From the NCBI RefSeq assembly GCF_040802235.1, contig NC_133170.1, forward strand, positions 47,253,501 through 47,317,500: DNA of 64,000 nucleotides, written 5' to 3'. Below, in pieces: positions 46,930 through 58,430 of this stretch. Under the pieces are notes generated by a model. The model made no database searches. It was not told where the DNA came from and saw nothing but the letters and a program-made list of their open reading frames with translations. Positions within the stretch are counted from its first letter, which is position 1, and each line of letters starts with the position of its first letter. This DNA is from Manis javanica. Taxonomy: Eukaryota; Chordata; Mammalia; Pholidota; Manidae. The position numbers were made by a program, and so were the translations under genes.

Positions 46930-47855
46930 AGGTGGGGAGGAATGAGCCATGGGAAAATGGGGCAAGGCTCTCTCCTGTTCTCAGGCCCTCACAGCTGTGG
47001 GGAAGCCAGTGGTGATGTGTGTAACCTCAGCCACAAAGCCAAAGTGTTTGCGTCTCATCATCGTCCTGTTTTTCTATTCCACCAAGATCTAAAAAGACTT
47101 CTTAAGGTGACTTAAGTCAGGGATGAAAGAGGGGATGATGGAATCTGCTTCTGTCCTCACAGTCACATGGGGCAAGTATCTGTCCCAACCCTACAGTGAG
47201 ATTTAGGATTGCTTTCAATTCTGGGGGTCTAATTTAGGAAGCAAGGTGTGTGTATGTGTGTGTGCAGGAAATCTGTGCCCAGTTTAATGCCCAGTGCTAA
47301 GAGGATATCAAAGACTATGTCCCAGCCCAGACCTGCAGAGAGCAATGCTGGGTAGATAGAACAGGGCATTCTTGCCTCACTTCAGGTCCCCTCTGGCTCC
47401 TGCAGTGCCCAGCTGCTGGCCCACATTGAGGTGTAGAGATGTAGATCCCACATGCTCCCATAGTTTACTTTGATTCCTCCAAGGGAAAGGTATTGGTGCT
47501 GCTACTAACTCTTTGCCTGACCTCAGAAAACTCACCTTGCATCTCTGGACCTCAGCTTCCTCACCTGTCAATAGAACAGGTACATCTAATGATCCCAAGA
47601 GCCCTCCCTATTTGGGATTCTTTAACTCCTATGTCAAGTCTGGATTCCTCTCCATGCCGGGGACTGGGGGTTGCCTCAGACCTCACCCTGGGGTCTGTTT
47701 ATGCCTCCCCTGGGAACAGCCACCCAGACCCCACCTCCCTTGCCAACTGCTTGGTGGTGTAATCACACCCAAGTGAGTGATGGCAATGGAACTTCGGAGG
47801 GGAGGGGAAGGAGGAAAAGATGTTGTTGAAGACACGGAGGGCTTTCATTCCCTCC
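46930..47855. other. Intergenic, with a short (GT)n and a MIR piece
   Basis: A (GT)n run lies at 47246-47265. A sense MIR fragment at about 47510-47600 shows GGACCTCAGCTTCCTCACCT. Nothing coding is recognised. Confidence 0.45.
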
Positions 47856-47859
47856 ATTA

Positions 47860-47990
47860 ATTTTCTATCGTGTGCCTACTAAGTGCTAAGCACTGTTCTA
47901 GAACAGTTCTAAGCAGACATATTCTCTGCTATCACGGGATTTAAATTCCCAGAATTTAAGCATTAAATTCTTCAGCATTCAACAGTGAGT
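47860..47990 (-). repeat. L2 3' end fragment, antisense
   Basis: GTGTGCCTACTAAGTGCTAA followed by GCACTGTTCTAGAACAGTTC is in reverse-complement L2 order. Confidence 0.5.
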
Positions 47991-48499
47991 AATTAAAAGA
48001 GTGTGGAGAATTGGTATGAAGAGCTGTGTCCTCCTGTTTTCCTTGACTCCTGTCTCTCCTTTCTGGGGTTTCTATCAAACGAATCTCCTTAAAATACCCC
48101 TGAGGCTCAGATGTCTGTAATGTGTTTCCCTTGTAGCTTTAACCCTGTGATGAGTTCCAGGCCTCCAGCTCCCCGCAGAGCCCCTCTGCATGCCCCCGTG
48201 CCTACTTTCCATCCTTTTATCCACCTAGTCCCTTGTCCGGGCCCTTCAACCAAATTTGTCTCCTCATGGGTTCATTATCACTTCCTGAGTTTTTGTGTTT
48301 CCATATGTCTTTTTGTTCTTATAAAGATTTAGTGGTTAAATTTTTTAAATGTACTAAAGTAGTGCACACAACTTTAAGAAGTGAAACAATGCAGCTGTAT
48401 TGTGTGTTTGCACATATGTATTATTACGTGTTAGCACAGCTTCATTCCCCTCCATTTCCTGCCTTCTGAGGTAACTACCTTTTGTGTGTGTTTTTGCCA

Positions 48500-48985
48500 A
48501 TTTACAGGAAATACAGGATACCCAAGTCACAGGATAATACAGAGACCCTCCATACACTCTGTACTCAGATTCACCAATTTGTAACATTTGGACACAGTTT
48601 TGTTCTGCCTTCTCTTTCTCTCTTTTTTCTACATACACACATATTGTTATTTAGTTTTCTGCACTATTGAAATAGTTTGCAGGCATCATGCCTTTTAATG
48701 TTTTGATGTGTTTTTCCTAAAAACAAGCATACCCTCAACATAGCTATCAACTTGAGAAGTTTAACACTGATACAATACTTTTAATTATGTCCATACTCAA
48801 ATTTGCCAATTGACCCAATTATGCCGTATATAATTTTTTTTCCCCATCCAGTACAGGATCTGGTCCAGGATAATATATGACATTTACTTTTCATGCTTCT
48901 TTATTCTCCTTTAATCGGGAATCTCAGTTTGTCTTTTATGCCAATGACAGTTTTGAAGAATAAAGGTCAGTTTGATTTAGTTTTT
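48500..48985 (-). mobile_element. Ancient LINE fragment (L1M-like family, antisense), third copy
   Basis: CAATTTACAGGAAATACAGG, CAGATTCACCAATTTGTAAC, AGTTTGCAGGCATCATGCC, AACACTGATACAATACTTTT and CTTTATTCTCCTTTAATCGG match the order seen at 25828-27060. Confidence 0.5.
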
Positions 48986-49124
48986 AATAATAAAATATTT
49001 TATATAAAATATAAAATAATAAAAGGTTTTACAATTTATATATATATTTATATTTTAATAATAAAATATTTGAGTCTATCTGATGTTTTTCCATATCTTT
49101 TACAATGTCATTTCAATACCTGGA

Positions 49125-49300
49125 AATGCCTTTCTTTCTTCCCAAGTCTTACTTGTCCTTCTAGACTCAGTTATAATCCTTTCTCCCCTGGCCCTTACTA
49201 GAGTCCAAGGAGTACCTTTTGGACTTCTTTACATCTGCCACAGCACCCAGCCCTATGCTTAGCACATACAGGGCAATTAATAAATATTTGTTGATTGATT
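49125..49300 (+). repeat. L2 LINE 3' end, sense
   Basis: CACAGCACCCAGCCCTATGC, TTAGCACATACAGGGCAATT, AATAAATATTTGTTGATTGA is the L2 terminus with its short TTGA tail repeat. Confidence 0.75.
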
Positions 49301-51055
49301 GATATGGGGCTGAGACATGAGTATTGTCTGCTACAGAGACAGAACTCATCATGTAGGCTTAGCAAGTCAAGATTGGTATTTTTGCTGCTGATTGCTTCTG
49401 GGGTTTTGCAATTATTGAGGTAAATTTTGGATTCAAAATGATCCTTGGCTATAGATTTGCCATACTGTGGAACTGTGGGGAGGCTGATGTTTTCAAACAA
49501 GTTTCACAATGCATGATTAAGAGCATGAAATAAAAAGTAATTTTTCCCTACTATGACATTCCTCCCAATTTTAGTAAACTGGAAAAGTGTAAAGTTCAAG
49601 AAAAAGTTTCAGACTTATGATTCAAACTGCAATCCAGGATATTCCAGTACAGCTGTCTTTGTATTATGAGTGTTTTCAGAAGGTTGAAGAAGGCTAGTTG
49701 GTTTAGAGACTAGGCCCTACAGAGGAGATGCTGAATTCTAAGTTGAGAAGAATGCTTTCATACTAAGCACTATCCATTTGTCAACATCAAACAAACCTTT
49801 TTGCCCTTGCCTGAGAAGTGTGAGACTGTTATCAAGCCTTGGTAAATGTTGAAAATCGCATGGTTGTTCAATGCCTCCATGTGGTAGAAAAAATAATTTA
49901 GTTCTGTCCTAGCTTCCTGTGATAGCAACATTCAGGACCAAATAAGTTTGACAATGCTTAGGGTCCTTCAAAAGGATCAGTGATTTTTTTTTTTAAAGGC
50001 CTATGGAAAATGACCCAAATTGAAGATAAAAGCCCCAGACCTCATTAGGCTTCATGGAATTGACTCTTCTTTGGGAAACTTCCTTAATTTTCTGTAAAAG
50101 GAGTGCACTTTTCAGGTAAGGAGCATCATGAAAACAAGTGGGTTGAAATCTGCAGTGAACCCATCTTTTCAGAAAGGCTTTATAGAAATTATTTTTAAAT
50201 TCCAAACATTAGATTTCTTTTTCTTGTGACCGAAAAAGGAAATCCTTTCTATCTAGGTATAGGTAAGCTTAAAAACTGATATTAACTAATGGTAGTATGC
50301 TTGACAATTCTTTGGGTGTGAAATTGGCCAAAGAGAATGGTCACCTTTATGAACTATTTGAAGTTTAGTGTCAGCGACATGTCAAAAACAGAAGTGCTCA
50401 AAAGTTGGCCTGGGTCTCTTTCTTCTGAATCAACCATATCATTGCACTTCCTAGTGCTTGGTCAACACTTTGATCTTCAAGTGCTTCTCCTTAAAAGTAC
50501 TTGATACTCTAAAGATGGCTTGAAGAAGAGCCTTGGATCATTCTGAGAATCAGGACTAGGAATTAGAAAAACTGAAGGCCACTTTCTCAAAGCCCACAGA
50601 TACTACAGTGTTGCAGGACTGGATGCATCTTTCAAATGTAAATTGAGCATTCTTATCAAAGTATAGAATGTGTATGTTATGTATGCATTGACACTACCAC
50701 CTGGTTGGGGGAAGGGATACAGGAATATTTTCTGGCCATACCCTTTGGGTTTCCTTCTGATGATTTGGCATGAAAATATATTATTTCCTATTTAAAATGA
50801 ATCCATAAATGTGACATAAATAAATAATGAGGATTATTCTCTGAATAGGGAGTAGGGAACTTAAAGAGTGGTCATGAACTGGCTCAAGTAAATGTTATAA
50901 AATTGGTGATTCCCTTAACTTGCTTCCATCTTTCCAGTTTCCCAACTGCCTTGGTTGTTAATATGTTCTTGAAAACAGTGTCAGCATTCTTTTATAGTTC
51001 ATGTATTTTCCTTTAATGTAGTTGAGGTTCTTCCCCACCCCTCAATATTGCCAGA
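49300..51055. other. Intergenic, no recognised gene
   Basis: No recognised repeat or coding sequence. A 13-T run lies at about 49984-49996. Confidence 0.4.
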
Positions 51056-51059
51056 ACTG

Positions 51060-51240
51060 AGAAAATAATCTGTGAGCAGCAGGGGCATGGCCACAATTTT
51101 GTAACCAGTTTACTGCATGGCCTTGGATAAGACATTGCTTTCTTTGCCTTCATTTCTTCATCTGGAATTAGAGGAGTCTGAACTGGAAGATATCTTTGCC
51201 CAGCCCTGTTCAATAAATAAAATCCTATGATTTTTTGACC
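51060..51240 (+). repeat. MIR SINE, sense (degraded)
   Basis: TGCATGGCCTTGGATAAGAC, CTTCATTTCTTCATCTGGAA and CCCTGTTCAATAAATAAAAT follow MIR order. Confidence 0.6.
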
Positions 51241-51394
51241 CTTTCTCCTAGAATTCTTAATCTTGTCATCAATTCTAAGTCATAAAGACTCCACCCACGT
51301 CCTAACAAAATGCCTGAGAAGTAGGACCCGGGTGGGATTATTAATAATTTACTTTGTAGAATGGTTAACAAACCATGTTTATTATAGATACATG

Positions 51395-51505
51395 TTTGAC
51401 CCTTCTAACAACTCTGCCAGTGAGTACCACACAGGTATTCTGGCTCTTGATAGATGAGGAAACAGGCACCAAGAGATCAGTTTAGCTCTTTAGGCCTTGC
51501 AGTTC
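51395..51505 (-). repeat. MIR fragment, antisense
   Basis: CTTCTAACAACTCTGCCAGTG and GATAGATGAGGAAACAGGCA are reverse-complement MIR. Confidence 0.55.
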
Positions 51506-53560
51506 ATGAGCAGAAGAGCTAGCTAGAACGTTGCAAATGCATTTTTGTTTTTTAAGACTGAGACAACTGTATATTTAAAATAATCTGACATAAAGATTAG
51601 TCTTTGGAGAGCAGTGGATCTTTTCTAAACATTTTGAGGTTTTTAGGTCCCCTTAGTAGGTTGTTCTCAAACCATAACGCACTAACCAGGGTTAGAGATA
51701 AGAAGGAATCCTACACACAAAAGAGGACTGGTGTCCTTCCAGACTGGTGGTTGGGAAAGCACTTCCCTGTTGAGGAGGAGCCCTTGGACTACATGATTTA
51801 TTTCCTAGTCCAATCCAAGCTTCAACAATGAAGCACAAAATGCTACAGTCAGTTCTTTTTAAAAAATTATTATAGTTTGTACCCAAGTCTATGATTTATG
51901 CAAACCAATATTAAAGAAAAATTCACCCACTGTCCTAGTCATGTCGGCAAATTAAGCCTTTTATTTTCCTCTGCTTTCTGCCAGCTTTCATCTTTATACA
52001 TACACGATTTTTTATTGATTGTATTCATAGTGTTAGACATGTATTTTGTAGTATCAGAAACACGAATTTTGGTAAGAGAAAGCCTCAATTTTAGTAATAG
52101 TCATTAGATTCTTTTTCTTCATCCTGACTCAGTTTATTTCATGATTGCTTATTGTTTGCTCTTGAACTGGTATCTTTCTCATCAGAAGTATAAAAAGTAT
52201 ACAACCTGGCTTTAAGGAGTTTTTTGTTTGGTTTTCAAATCATATACACCAGAGAATGTCATTATTTTTATATGCTCTACCAGGCTCCTGAAACCCAACA
52301 CTTACATCTGGGGGTCTTTTCAAAAGTTTCTATGCATTTGAATGACTGGGAGATAGACAACTCTGTCCAGAGGTATGAAATTGGAGGCTGAAATGATGAC
52401 CTATTAAGTTTTATCCAGCTTTTGGACTCTCTGCTTCTGTGACAATTCCTGCTCGATACAGGTTTCCTGGTAAAAATGAAGCAAGAAGTATGCACACTTA
52501 CTTTTTGAGTCTTGATAAAGTTGGAGTTTCACGTTGAGGGCTATAAGGAGGTTAGGTGGGTGGTAAGAATGTTTGTTTTTCTGGGTAGTATATACGCCAG
52601 AGAGCTTAATAATATCTTGTCCGTGTTGTCCAGCTGTAGCTGAAGTCTGTTGCCATGGAAAAGGATGGCGATTTGAATGAGATAATTTAGAGTGGCCTAT
52701 GGAAATCTGACTGGGCTTGTCCTTAATGTAACAGCCCTTGTGTGTGTGGCATTGAACCTATCGCTTCAGTTTCCTTCAGCTGAAATGACAAATAAACGAG
52801 AGACTTAACTGTAATTGGATGGCTGCTGCTTTTGTTTTGGATGGCTTAATGTTAAAAAAAATTAATCTTAGTGAAAGTGTTAAAGAACAATTCGAAAGAA
52901 TTACGGAGTGATTATTCTAAAAATATGATTATTTGAATAGCATTTGTATTGTAGTTGAAGAAGGTAAAGAGGTCTCCAAAACTTTTAATCTAATTTCCAA
53001 AGATCAAACTTTCTATCTAAAGTCAATTGACATAAAAAATTCCAAAGCCAGTCTAATTCCGTAGTGTAGGGCTTATGCCCACTTACTTCTCACATTTGTA
53101 AGCCTGTTACACGTTGGTTTTACTTGTCACGAAATCCTTTGTAGCGCTCTTACAAAACACCACCAGCTTCCTATAAAAGTGACTGGAAGAATCTCAAATT
53201 GTAAAATTGCACGTGTCTGAGCAGAAAACTCCGAGTTCGGGATTTTCTCAAAGGCTTAAATCGACCTCTGCTTCTAGCAGGTAAATTGCCAGAGGCAGAA
53301 ACCAGTGTCAGCCCAAAGGAACACCCTGTTCGGGGATTTCTCTTTTCCTCTTAAACCGAACACTTTTTAGGGCGAGTTCCCGCATTCTCTAGTCCAAACT
53401 CCTAGCCACCAGATTACCATCTTTTTCACCAATTTGCCACCCCCCTTTTCCAAACGCCCTTATTGAGAAAAAACTTCCTTTCGTGACACCCCTATTCCAT
53501 ATAACTCCAATCGCTCCGAGCGCCCCCCATTTCGGGACAGCTTCCCCTTTCCGCCCAGGC
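51505..53560. other. Upstream flank of UBE2E1, no recognised gene
   Basis: This is AT-rich and repeat-poor compared with the sequence before it. No coding or RNA gene is recognised. It may hold conserved regulatory DNA, but that needs alignment to tell. Confidence 0.45.
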
Positions 53561-54780
53561 CCCAGGTCCCCCGACCACTTGAGAGAGACTCACACCCCTC
53601 GCCGCTCCCCCGGCGTCCGAGGAGGCGCCGGGTGGGGGTGCGGGTGGGGAAGGGCCGGGCTTCCAGGGCCCCGCGTCCGGCCCGCGGCCCCCGGAGGGGC
53701 CCAGGGGCGGGGAGGGGGCGCGGAGCGCGGGCGGGTGGGCCCGGGCCGGGGGGGGGGGCGGTGCGGGCGGGGCACGGGAGGGGAGGAGTGTGGAGCGTGT
53801 GCGGCTGGGGAAGCCATTGCCTGTTTAATAGTTGCTGGTGCTGCACTTCCGCTTCGCTCCCAGCGAGAGAGACACGAGTGGCCAGGCCCAGCCGCAGCCG
53901 CAGCAGCAGCCGCCGCGGCGGCACGGAGGAGCCAGACACAAAGAGAGGTGCGGGGATCCCCCCGGCCGCCCGCCGCCCCCCGGCTGCGACGCCGGGCCTC
54001 GGGGACACCCCTCGCCGCCTCCGCGACCCGCGCCGCCCGGGCCGCTGGGCACGGGGCCGGAGAGCCGCGAGGGTCCGGGCCGCCGGCGGGGGATGGGCCG
54101 GGACCCCGGGCCGCCCGGAGTGCGGGGGCCGCCCGCGTCGGGGCGGGGGTGGGCATTGCGGCTCGAACTGTCAGATCGGCCCCGGGAGCCCCCCACGGGC
54201 CGCCAAGGGGCCGGGAGCGGGGGAGGGGGAGCCGGGGAGCCCCGTTCCCCCGGCGTGGGGGCCCGCGGGGATTCACCCCTCCGGGGCGGACGGGCTCATT
54301 GTTGTTCCTTCGCTGAGGAGGCCGAACGCCCCCCACCCGGCACCCTACCCCCACCAGGGGTGGCAGTCGGGCGCGTGCCCGGGACCCCCGAGGGGGGCGG
54401 CCGACGGGGCGGCGTCGGGGCGCGGCGCGGGGGCTTCAGGCCTGGGCGCCCCTGCCCCCCGCCGGCCTCTCCCTTCCCCCACCGGCCCCGCTCCCCGCCT
54501 CCGTCCCCCCGTTTCGGCTTCCTCCCTTACTCCGTACCGCCCTCCTCTCTCCCGACCCCTCCGAACTCCGCTCCTGGCCCCGCAGTTTCGCCCTGCACCA
54601 CCACCCCCCGGGACCCCCGGGTAGCCGACCAAAACAGCCTCGAGGCCGGCCACTGCCGGGACCTAACCTTCGAGCCCCGCCGTGGCGCCCCGCGCCCCCG
54701 TCGGCCCGGTTTCTCCCCTCCCTGCCCATAGGGAGCCCCGGGGGGCGAGGGAGGGGCCGCTCGCTTTGCTCCAGACGGTT
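53560..54780 (+). promoter_or_regulatory. UBE2E1: CpG-island promoter of UBE2E1
   Basis: This stretch is very GC-rich and dense in CpG, in sharp contrast to the AT-rich sequence before 53480. It covers the region upstream of exon 1, exon 1 itself and most of intron 1. Several GC-box-like motifs (GGGGCGGGG near 53703, GGGCGGGGC near 53765) sit upstream of the exon. An ETS-type site (ACTTCCG, 53845-53851) lies at the probable transcription start. I see no convincing TATA box, which fits a broad housekeeping CpG promoter. The unmatched G-run near 53748-53759 may form quadruplex structure. Long open frames on both strands here follow from the lack of stop codons in GC-rich DNA and are not genes. 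Confidence 0.85.
53830..53947 (+). other. UBE2E1: UBE2E1 exon 1 (non-coding 5' UTR)
   Basis: This is inferred as the first, untranslated exon. It ends at a GT donor (AGAG|GTGCGG, GT at 53948-53949) inside the CpG island, and the next acceptor is at 54991-54992. It contains no ATG, so the spliced leader has no upstream start codon. It carries a CAG/CCG triplet-rich tract at about 53888-53922. The 3' edge is well supported. The 5' edge is an estimate because a transcription start cannot be read directly from sequence. Confidence 0.75.
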
Positions 54781-54992
54781 TTCCCACTGCGTACCCCGCT
54801 TGGGGCCAAAAATAAACAAACAAGCCGCGTCCGATTTGCAAAAGCCTTAATGGGCCTGAAGACTTTGAAAAGCGAGTGGAGGGCGGTGGGCGGCGGGCTG
54901 CACCCCCGGCCAAAGCCCTTCTGACAGCCCCCGAGTGTCTTATTTACACTGGCTATGTGGTTAGTGTTTCTGTTTTGTTTCTCCCCCTGCAG
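53948..54992 (+). other. UBE2E1: UBE2E1 intron 1
   Basis: This 1,045-bp intron begins GTGCGG and ends in a pyrimidine-rich acceptor (TTTCTCCCCCTGCAG, AG at 54991-54992). Most of it is CpG island. Several long open frames run through it on both strands, but none has recognisable protein similarity. Confidence 0.8.
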
Positions 54993-55025
54993 GGGCTGTT
55001 TGCGGGGTGGGGTGGGGGGTTCGCT
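54993..55025 (+). other. UBE2E1: UBE2E1 exon 2, 5' UTR part with G-rich tract
   Basis: This is the 33-nt untranslated start of exon 2, between the acceptor AG and the ATG. It is dominated by runs of G (GGGG-T-GGGG-T-GGGGGG at about 55004-55020) that end a few bases before the start codon. No upstream ATG is present. Confidence 0.85.
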
Positions 55026-55177
55026 ATGTCGGATGACGATTCGAGGGCTAGCACCAGCTCCTCCTCATCCACGTCCTCCAACCAGCAAGCCGAGAAGGAA
55101 ACAAACACCCCCAAGAAGAAGGAGAGTAAAGTCAGCATGAGCAAAAACTCCAAACTCCTTTCCACCAGCGCCAAGAG
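55026..55177 (+). CDS. UBE2E1: UBE2E1 coding exon 2: N-terminal extension of E2 enzyme
   Basis: This exon encodes residues 1-50 and the first two bases of codon 51. The product begins MSDDDSRAST, followed by a Ser/Thr-rich stretch (about residues 7-18), an acidic/polar linker, and a basic segment with PKKKESK near residues 29-35. This is the disordered N-terminal extension typical of class III Ube2E enzymes. From family knowledge, the extension restrains ubiquitin-chain building and is itself ubiquitylated, and these E2s act largely in the nucleus. The start was chosen because it gives the family N-terminus, directly follows the splice acceptor leader, and has G at -3. An in-frame ATG at 54876 lies in the intron and is not used. 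The donor AG|GTACCG is at 55178. Compared with the human protein as I remember it, residues 16 (Thr) and 22 (Ala) differ. Confidence 0.96.
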
Positions 55178-57565
55178 GTACCGTACTCACTACCCACCCC
55201 CACCCCCAACAACGCCCAGGCTTCCTATTTTCCAAACTGCCTCGTGCTGTATTTGGTTCGACTCTCAACGAGGGGTAGCTTAATGCTCCTCAAGGTTTAT
55301 GTATTCTTAAATATGAAAAAGGGGCTTGGATACTCTAATTATTTTTCTATTGCTGCTTGTTTTTTTCCTTGTAATCATTGCACACATGCAGCTGTTGTAG
55401 CATGCCTCTCCCATTTCTTGCTCAAGTTCGAAGGAATCCTCATTACTTTTATTAGTGGCTCCCAAATCTGATTTCAAATTACTTGTCCTGATAATCACTA
55501 ATCTCTGACCCTCCCCAAGGGTGTCTTCCTACTTAATTACTAATACCTGCCCAGACAACCCTATCAAAATGAATTATCTTACTGTCTTGCTTCCTCTTCA
55601 CCTGTTGCACACAGGATCTTTTGTGAATAGAGTTTTCTTCACGAATTGCATAAGGAAAAAATAACTCATGTTGGCTGCATAAAAAATTTAATAGATGGAG
55701 AGAGTTGTTTTTGGGTGGAATTCAGAGTTTTTTTCTGATTTGGAGAATTGAAGCAAATGAATGAATCAACAAATAATATAAAATGGTTAATCCAGGGTTT
55801 TTTTGTTCTCTTTAAGTGCTAAGCCAGAAAGATAGTAAGGAATCCAAGTGGTGGGTTAGATATCTTCCTTAGAAGAATATAAAATAAGATGGAACATAAA
55901 AAGAAAAAAGATGGAACATGAACTCTAGATCTCACCACTGAGTAGTGAACTCAGATCTTGGAGTTGAAAGTTCTGTCATTCTCCCCGACTAGAAATTTGA
56001 AAAGTTGGTGAAGTGCTCTGGTGACCCCAACCATGGGCAGATGAAGAGACTTTAGCTTATTTTAAATAGTGTAGGGGCCTGGATTTAAGTGGCAAGATTG
56101 TTCTCGTTTCAGAGGGTTGGTTTGATTGCATCTCAGCTTCCCAGGAGTCCCAACCAACCCTCATCGAATTAACCATGTGCTTCTTCTCCCAGAACCTGGC
56201 ATGTACCCTGCCCACTTTGGACGGGGCCTTCCTTTAGCACATTACCTCCTGTCCCCCCAACAGTGTCTGGACTCCCTGATCCCCTTTTGGGACAGCTTTT
56301 GGCCTGACATAAGGCAGGATATTTGCCTTAGGTCATCAGTATTTTAATATTTTGATGGCTATCCCTAATGTACGTAAATATATTTTGGGGTATGGCACAG
56401 GGATCAAATATAGAATAGTCTGCTTTGGGTCAGCAAATTACAGAGGGGGGTTTTTCATTAGACAAAATTTGTCTGTTGTTGCTAAGGAAGTTAAAAACTT
56501 ACTTGGAGCTGCCTGAGAAAAAGATGGTAGGTGTAAAACAAATGAAAGTTGGTAAGCTGCAACTAGTAATTTTACCTATCAAGTTAACATCAGTTTAGGT
56601 TCTTGGATATATTGCTGAAAAAGTACCTTGTTAGTGTTAAAGCAGAGGTAAGATTAACAGTAAAGGTTAACAAATGAAGAAGGACACTATCAGGGAAAGA
56701 ATAAAGGTAATATTGATAGTGGGATCCTCTAGAAGCTGCTCGGTGAAATACATTGATTTTGAAGAGAGGTGAAGCCCGTAGAATTGGAAAGAGCATAACA
56801 CAATAGGAGATAGAATGAAAGGGAAGCCTGAATTGGCAGACAGGTTACTTAACTACATCCTGGAAAGTGGTTTCTAGTCCACTGGGAGAGGAAAGCCCCG
56901 TTGAGAGTGTCTGGACAAGAATTGCATATATAAGTGTTAGAAATCTTTTGCCAGTACTCTGGAAATAGTGCCCATGTTTGTTGTAGAGATTAAGTGGATA
57001 AAGCTGTTTGGTATTGTACTTTTCAGGCATTAAAGAAGCAACTACCTACCTTTTTAAGGGAATATTTTACAGTAGAGGTTGGGTGGGCGAGGAGAAATGA
57101 AGTCATGTATTTTTATAGAAGTGCTCATGGGGAAGCACTTACATAGCACATGGGCCTTCACATGCAGCCATTCTAATAGATGCAGGGAAAGAATCAGGAA
57201 ACCCAGGTCCCAGACTTCTAGTCCTAACATACAGTGAGTCAGACAGCAGGTATGCCAGAATCTCAGAACTGAAATGCTTATTGGTAGCAATAGAATCAAT
57301 CTAGCAGGACCCAAATACCTACATGCCACTGGAGCCTGTGAGCAAACACCTTTCTAAAGTTGATGGGATTTGTAGGAAATGTCCTGGTAGCAAGGCTCAA
57401 AGAACTTCCCCCAGTCATCATCCTTAATTTCTCTTATACAGGGGTTAAAAAATGCCTTCCAAAACCTATATCCCACAGGATCCTGCCATTCTGTCTTCCT
57501 ACCTTCAGGAAAACCTTGGGAAAGGGAAAAGCATCCGTTGTGATTCAGATTGCCCTTAGAAAGTG

Positions 57566-57587
57566 TTTTTTTTTTTTTTTTTTTTTT
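57566..57587 (+). repeat. 22-bp poly(T) run
   Basis: An uninterrupted homopolymer in UBE2E1 intron 2. No retro-insertion is visible next to it. Confidence 0.95.
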
Positions 57588-57769
57588 ACTACTGGCTGCC
57601 TTCGTGAGATTTTTAAGTTGTAACATAACCCTTTAGGGCTTTATATGATAGGAGCTGAAAAGGTTATAAAAATAGAGGGCACCGTTTGAACGGTGGAAGA
57701 GGCTTAAAGGCCCCAAACTTGGTTGTATTAATTGATGCTCTAAGCGCCTAGGTAAGAAGACAAAGGCCA

Positions 57770-58430
57770 GGGCTTGTGCGACCTGCTTGGCGTCGGCCTA
57801 GGAGTGGGGATGGGGCTCTTTGTGAAGTTGCGGGTTGGTGCGGGGATACAGTGCTTAGGGGGGGTGCGGTACCGGGCTCTGTGTCCAGTGTGGGTTGGAG
57901 AAGGAAGGGGGCAGACCCGGGGAAGTTGGAGGATGTCCGGGAAAAGGCAGAGCCGGAAGGGTGGGCTGCGAGTCCGAGAGCGCGCGGGCGGAGGCCGGCC
58001 GGGTGCACCTGCGCGGGCCGGGACTGGTGGCTGGCCAGCTGCTACGCGGGCGGGCCTCTTGGCGCCGCGTCGGGGCTGCAGGGTGCGGGGCGCGGTGCAG
58101 GCGTCCTGGGGAGGTGCCGAGCTCCCCGGCGCGGGTCCTCCGGACCCGCAGCTGGACCCGCGCGGCCCGAGCCGTCCGTGCGTACGAGGTGGGAGGCGGT
58201 GGCCGGCCCGCCCGAGGGTCCGCCCGCGGCCTGCGCCACAGAGCTCCCCGCGACGCGGGCAGGGCCCTAGGGGCCCGCAGGGAGCGGCCATGTTGGCTTC
58301 GTCACCGAGAACGCGGGGCGGCCGGGGGAAGGGAGGCCGAGGTGCTGGGGTGACCCCGCGGGGCGCGCCCTGGCAGCCCGGAGCTCCCTGGCCCGGGGAG
58401 GGGCGGGGCAGGGGAAGCCGAGTGTCCTGA
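57770..58430. promoter_or_regulatory. Second CpG island inside UBE2E1 intron 2
   Basis: This is a distinct block rich in CpG and GC. It starts abruptly after AT-rich intron (57560-57760) and ends abruptly before 58440. It contains GGGGCGGGGC (about 58400-58410) and a GCGGCCATGTTGG element near 58284 that resembles a YY1-type initiator. It could be an alternative UBE2E1 promoter feeding exon 3 or further downstream exons, an antisense promoter, or an intragenic regulatory CpG island. No exon donor is firmly identifiable inside it. Confidence 0.6.

Noticed and set aside
52649-52662. GTTGCCATGGAAAA, a partial RFX X-box
   Set aside because: Only one half-site is good; too weak to annotate.
53483-54731. 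Long overlapping open frames on both strands (up to about 330 codons)
   Set aside because: They lie in the CpG island, are Pro/Gly/Arg/Ala-rich in every frame, and have no domain or similarity. High GC removes stop codons.
54876-55025. In-frame upstream Met that would lengthen UBE2E1 by 50 residues
   Set aside because: It lies in intron 1 and crosses the splice acceptor at 54992. The family N-terminus starts at 55026.
55178-55283. Open reading beyond the exon 2 donor
   Set aside because: The GTACCG donor and the continuation of the protein in exon 3 show this is intron read-through.
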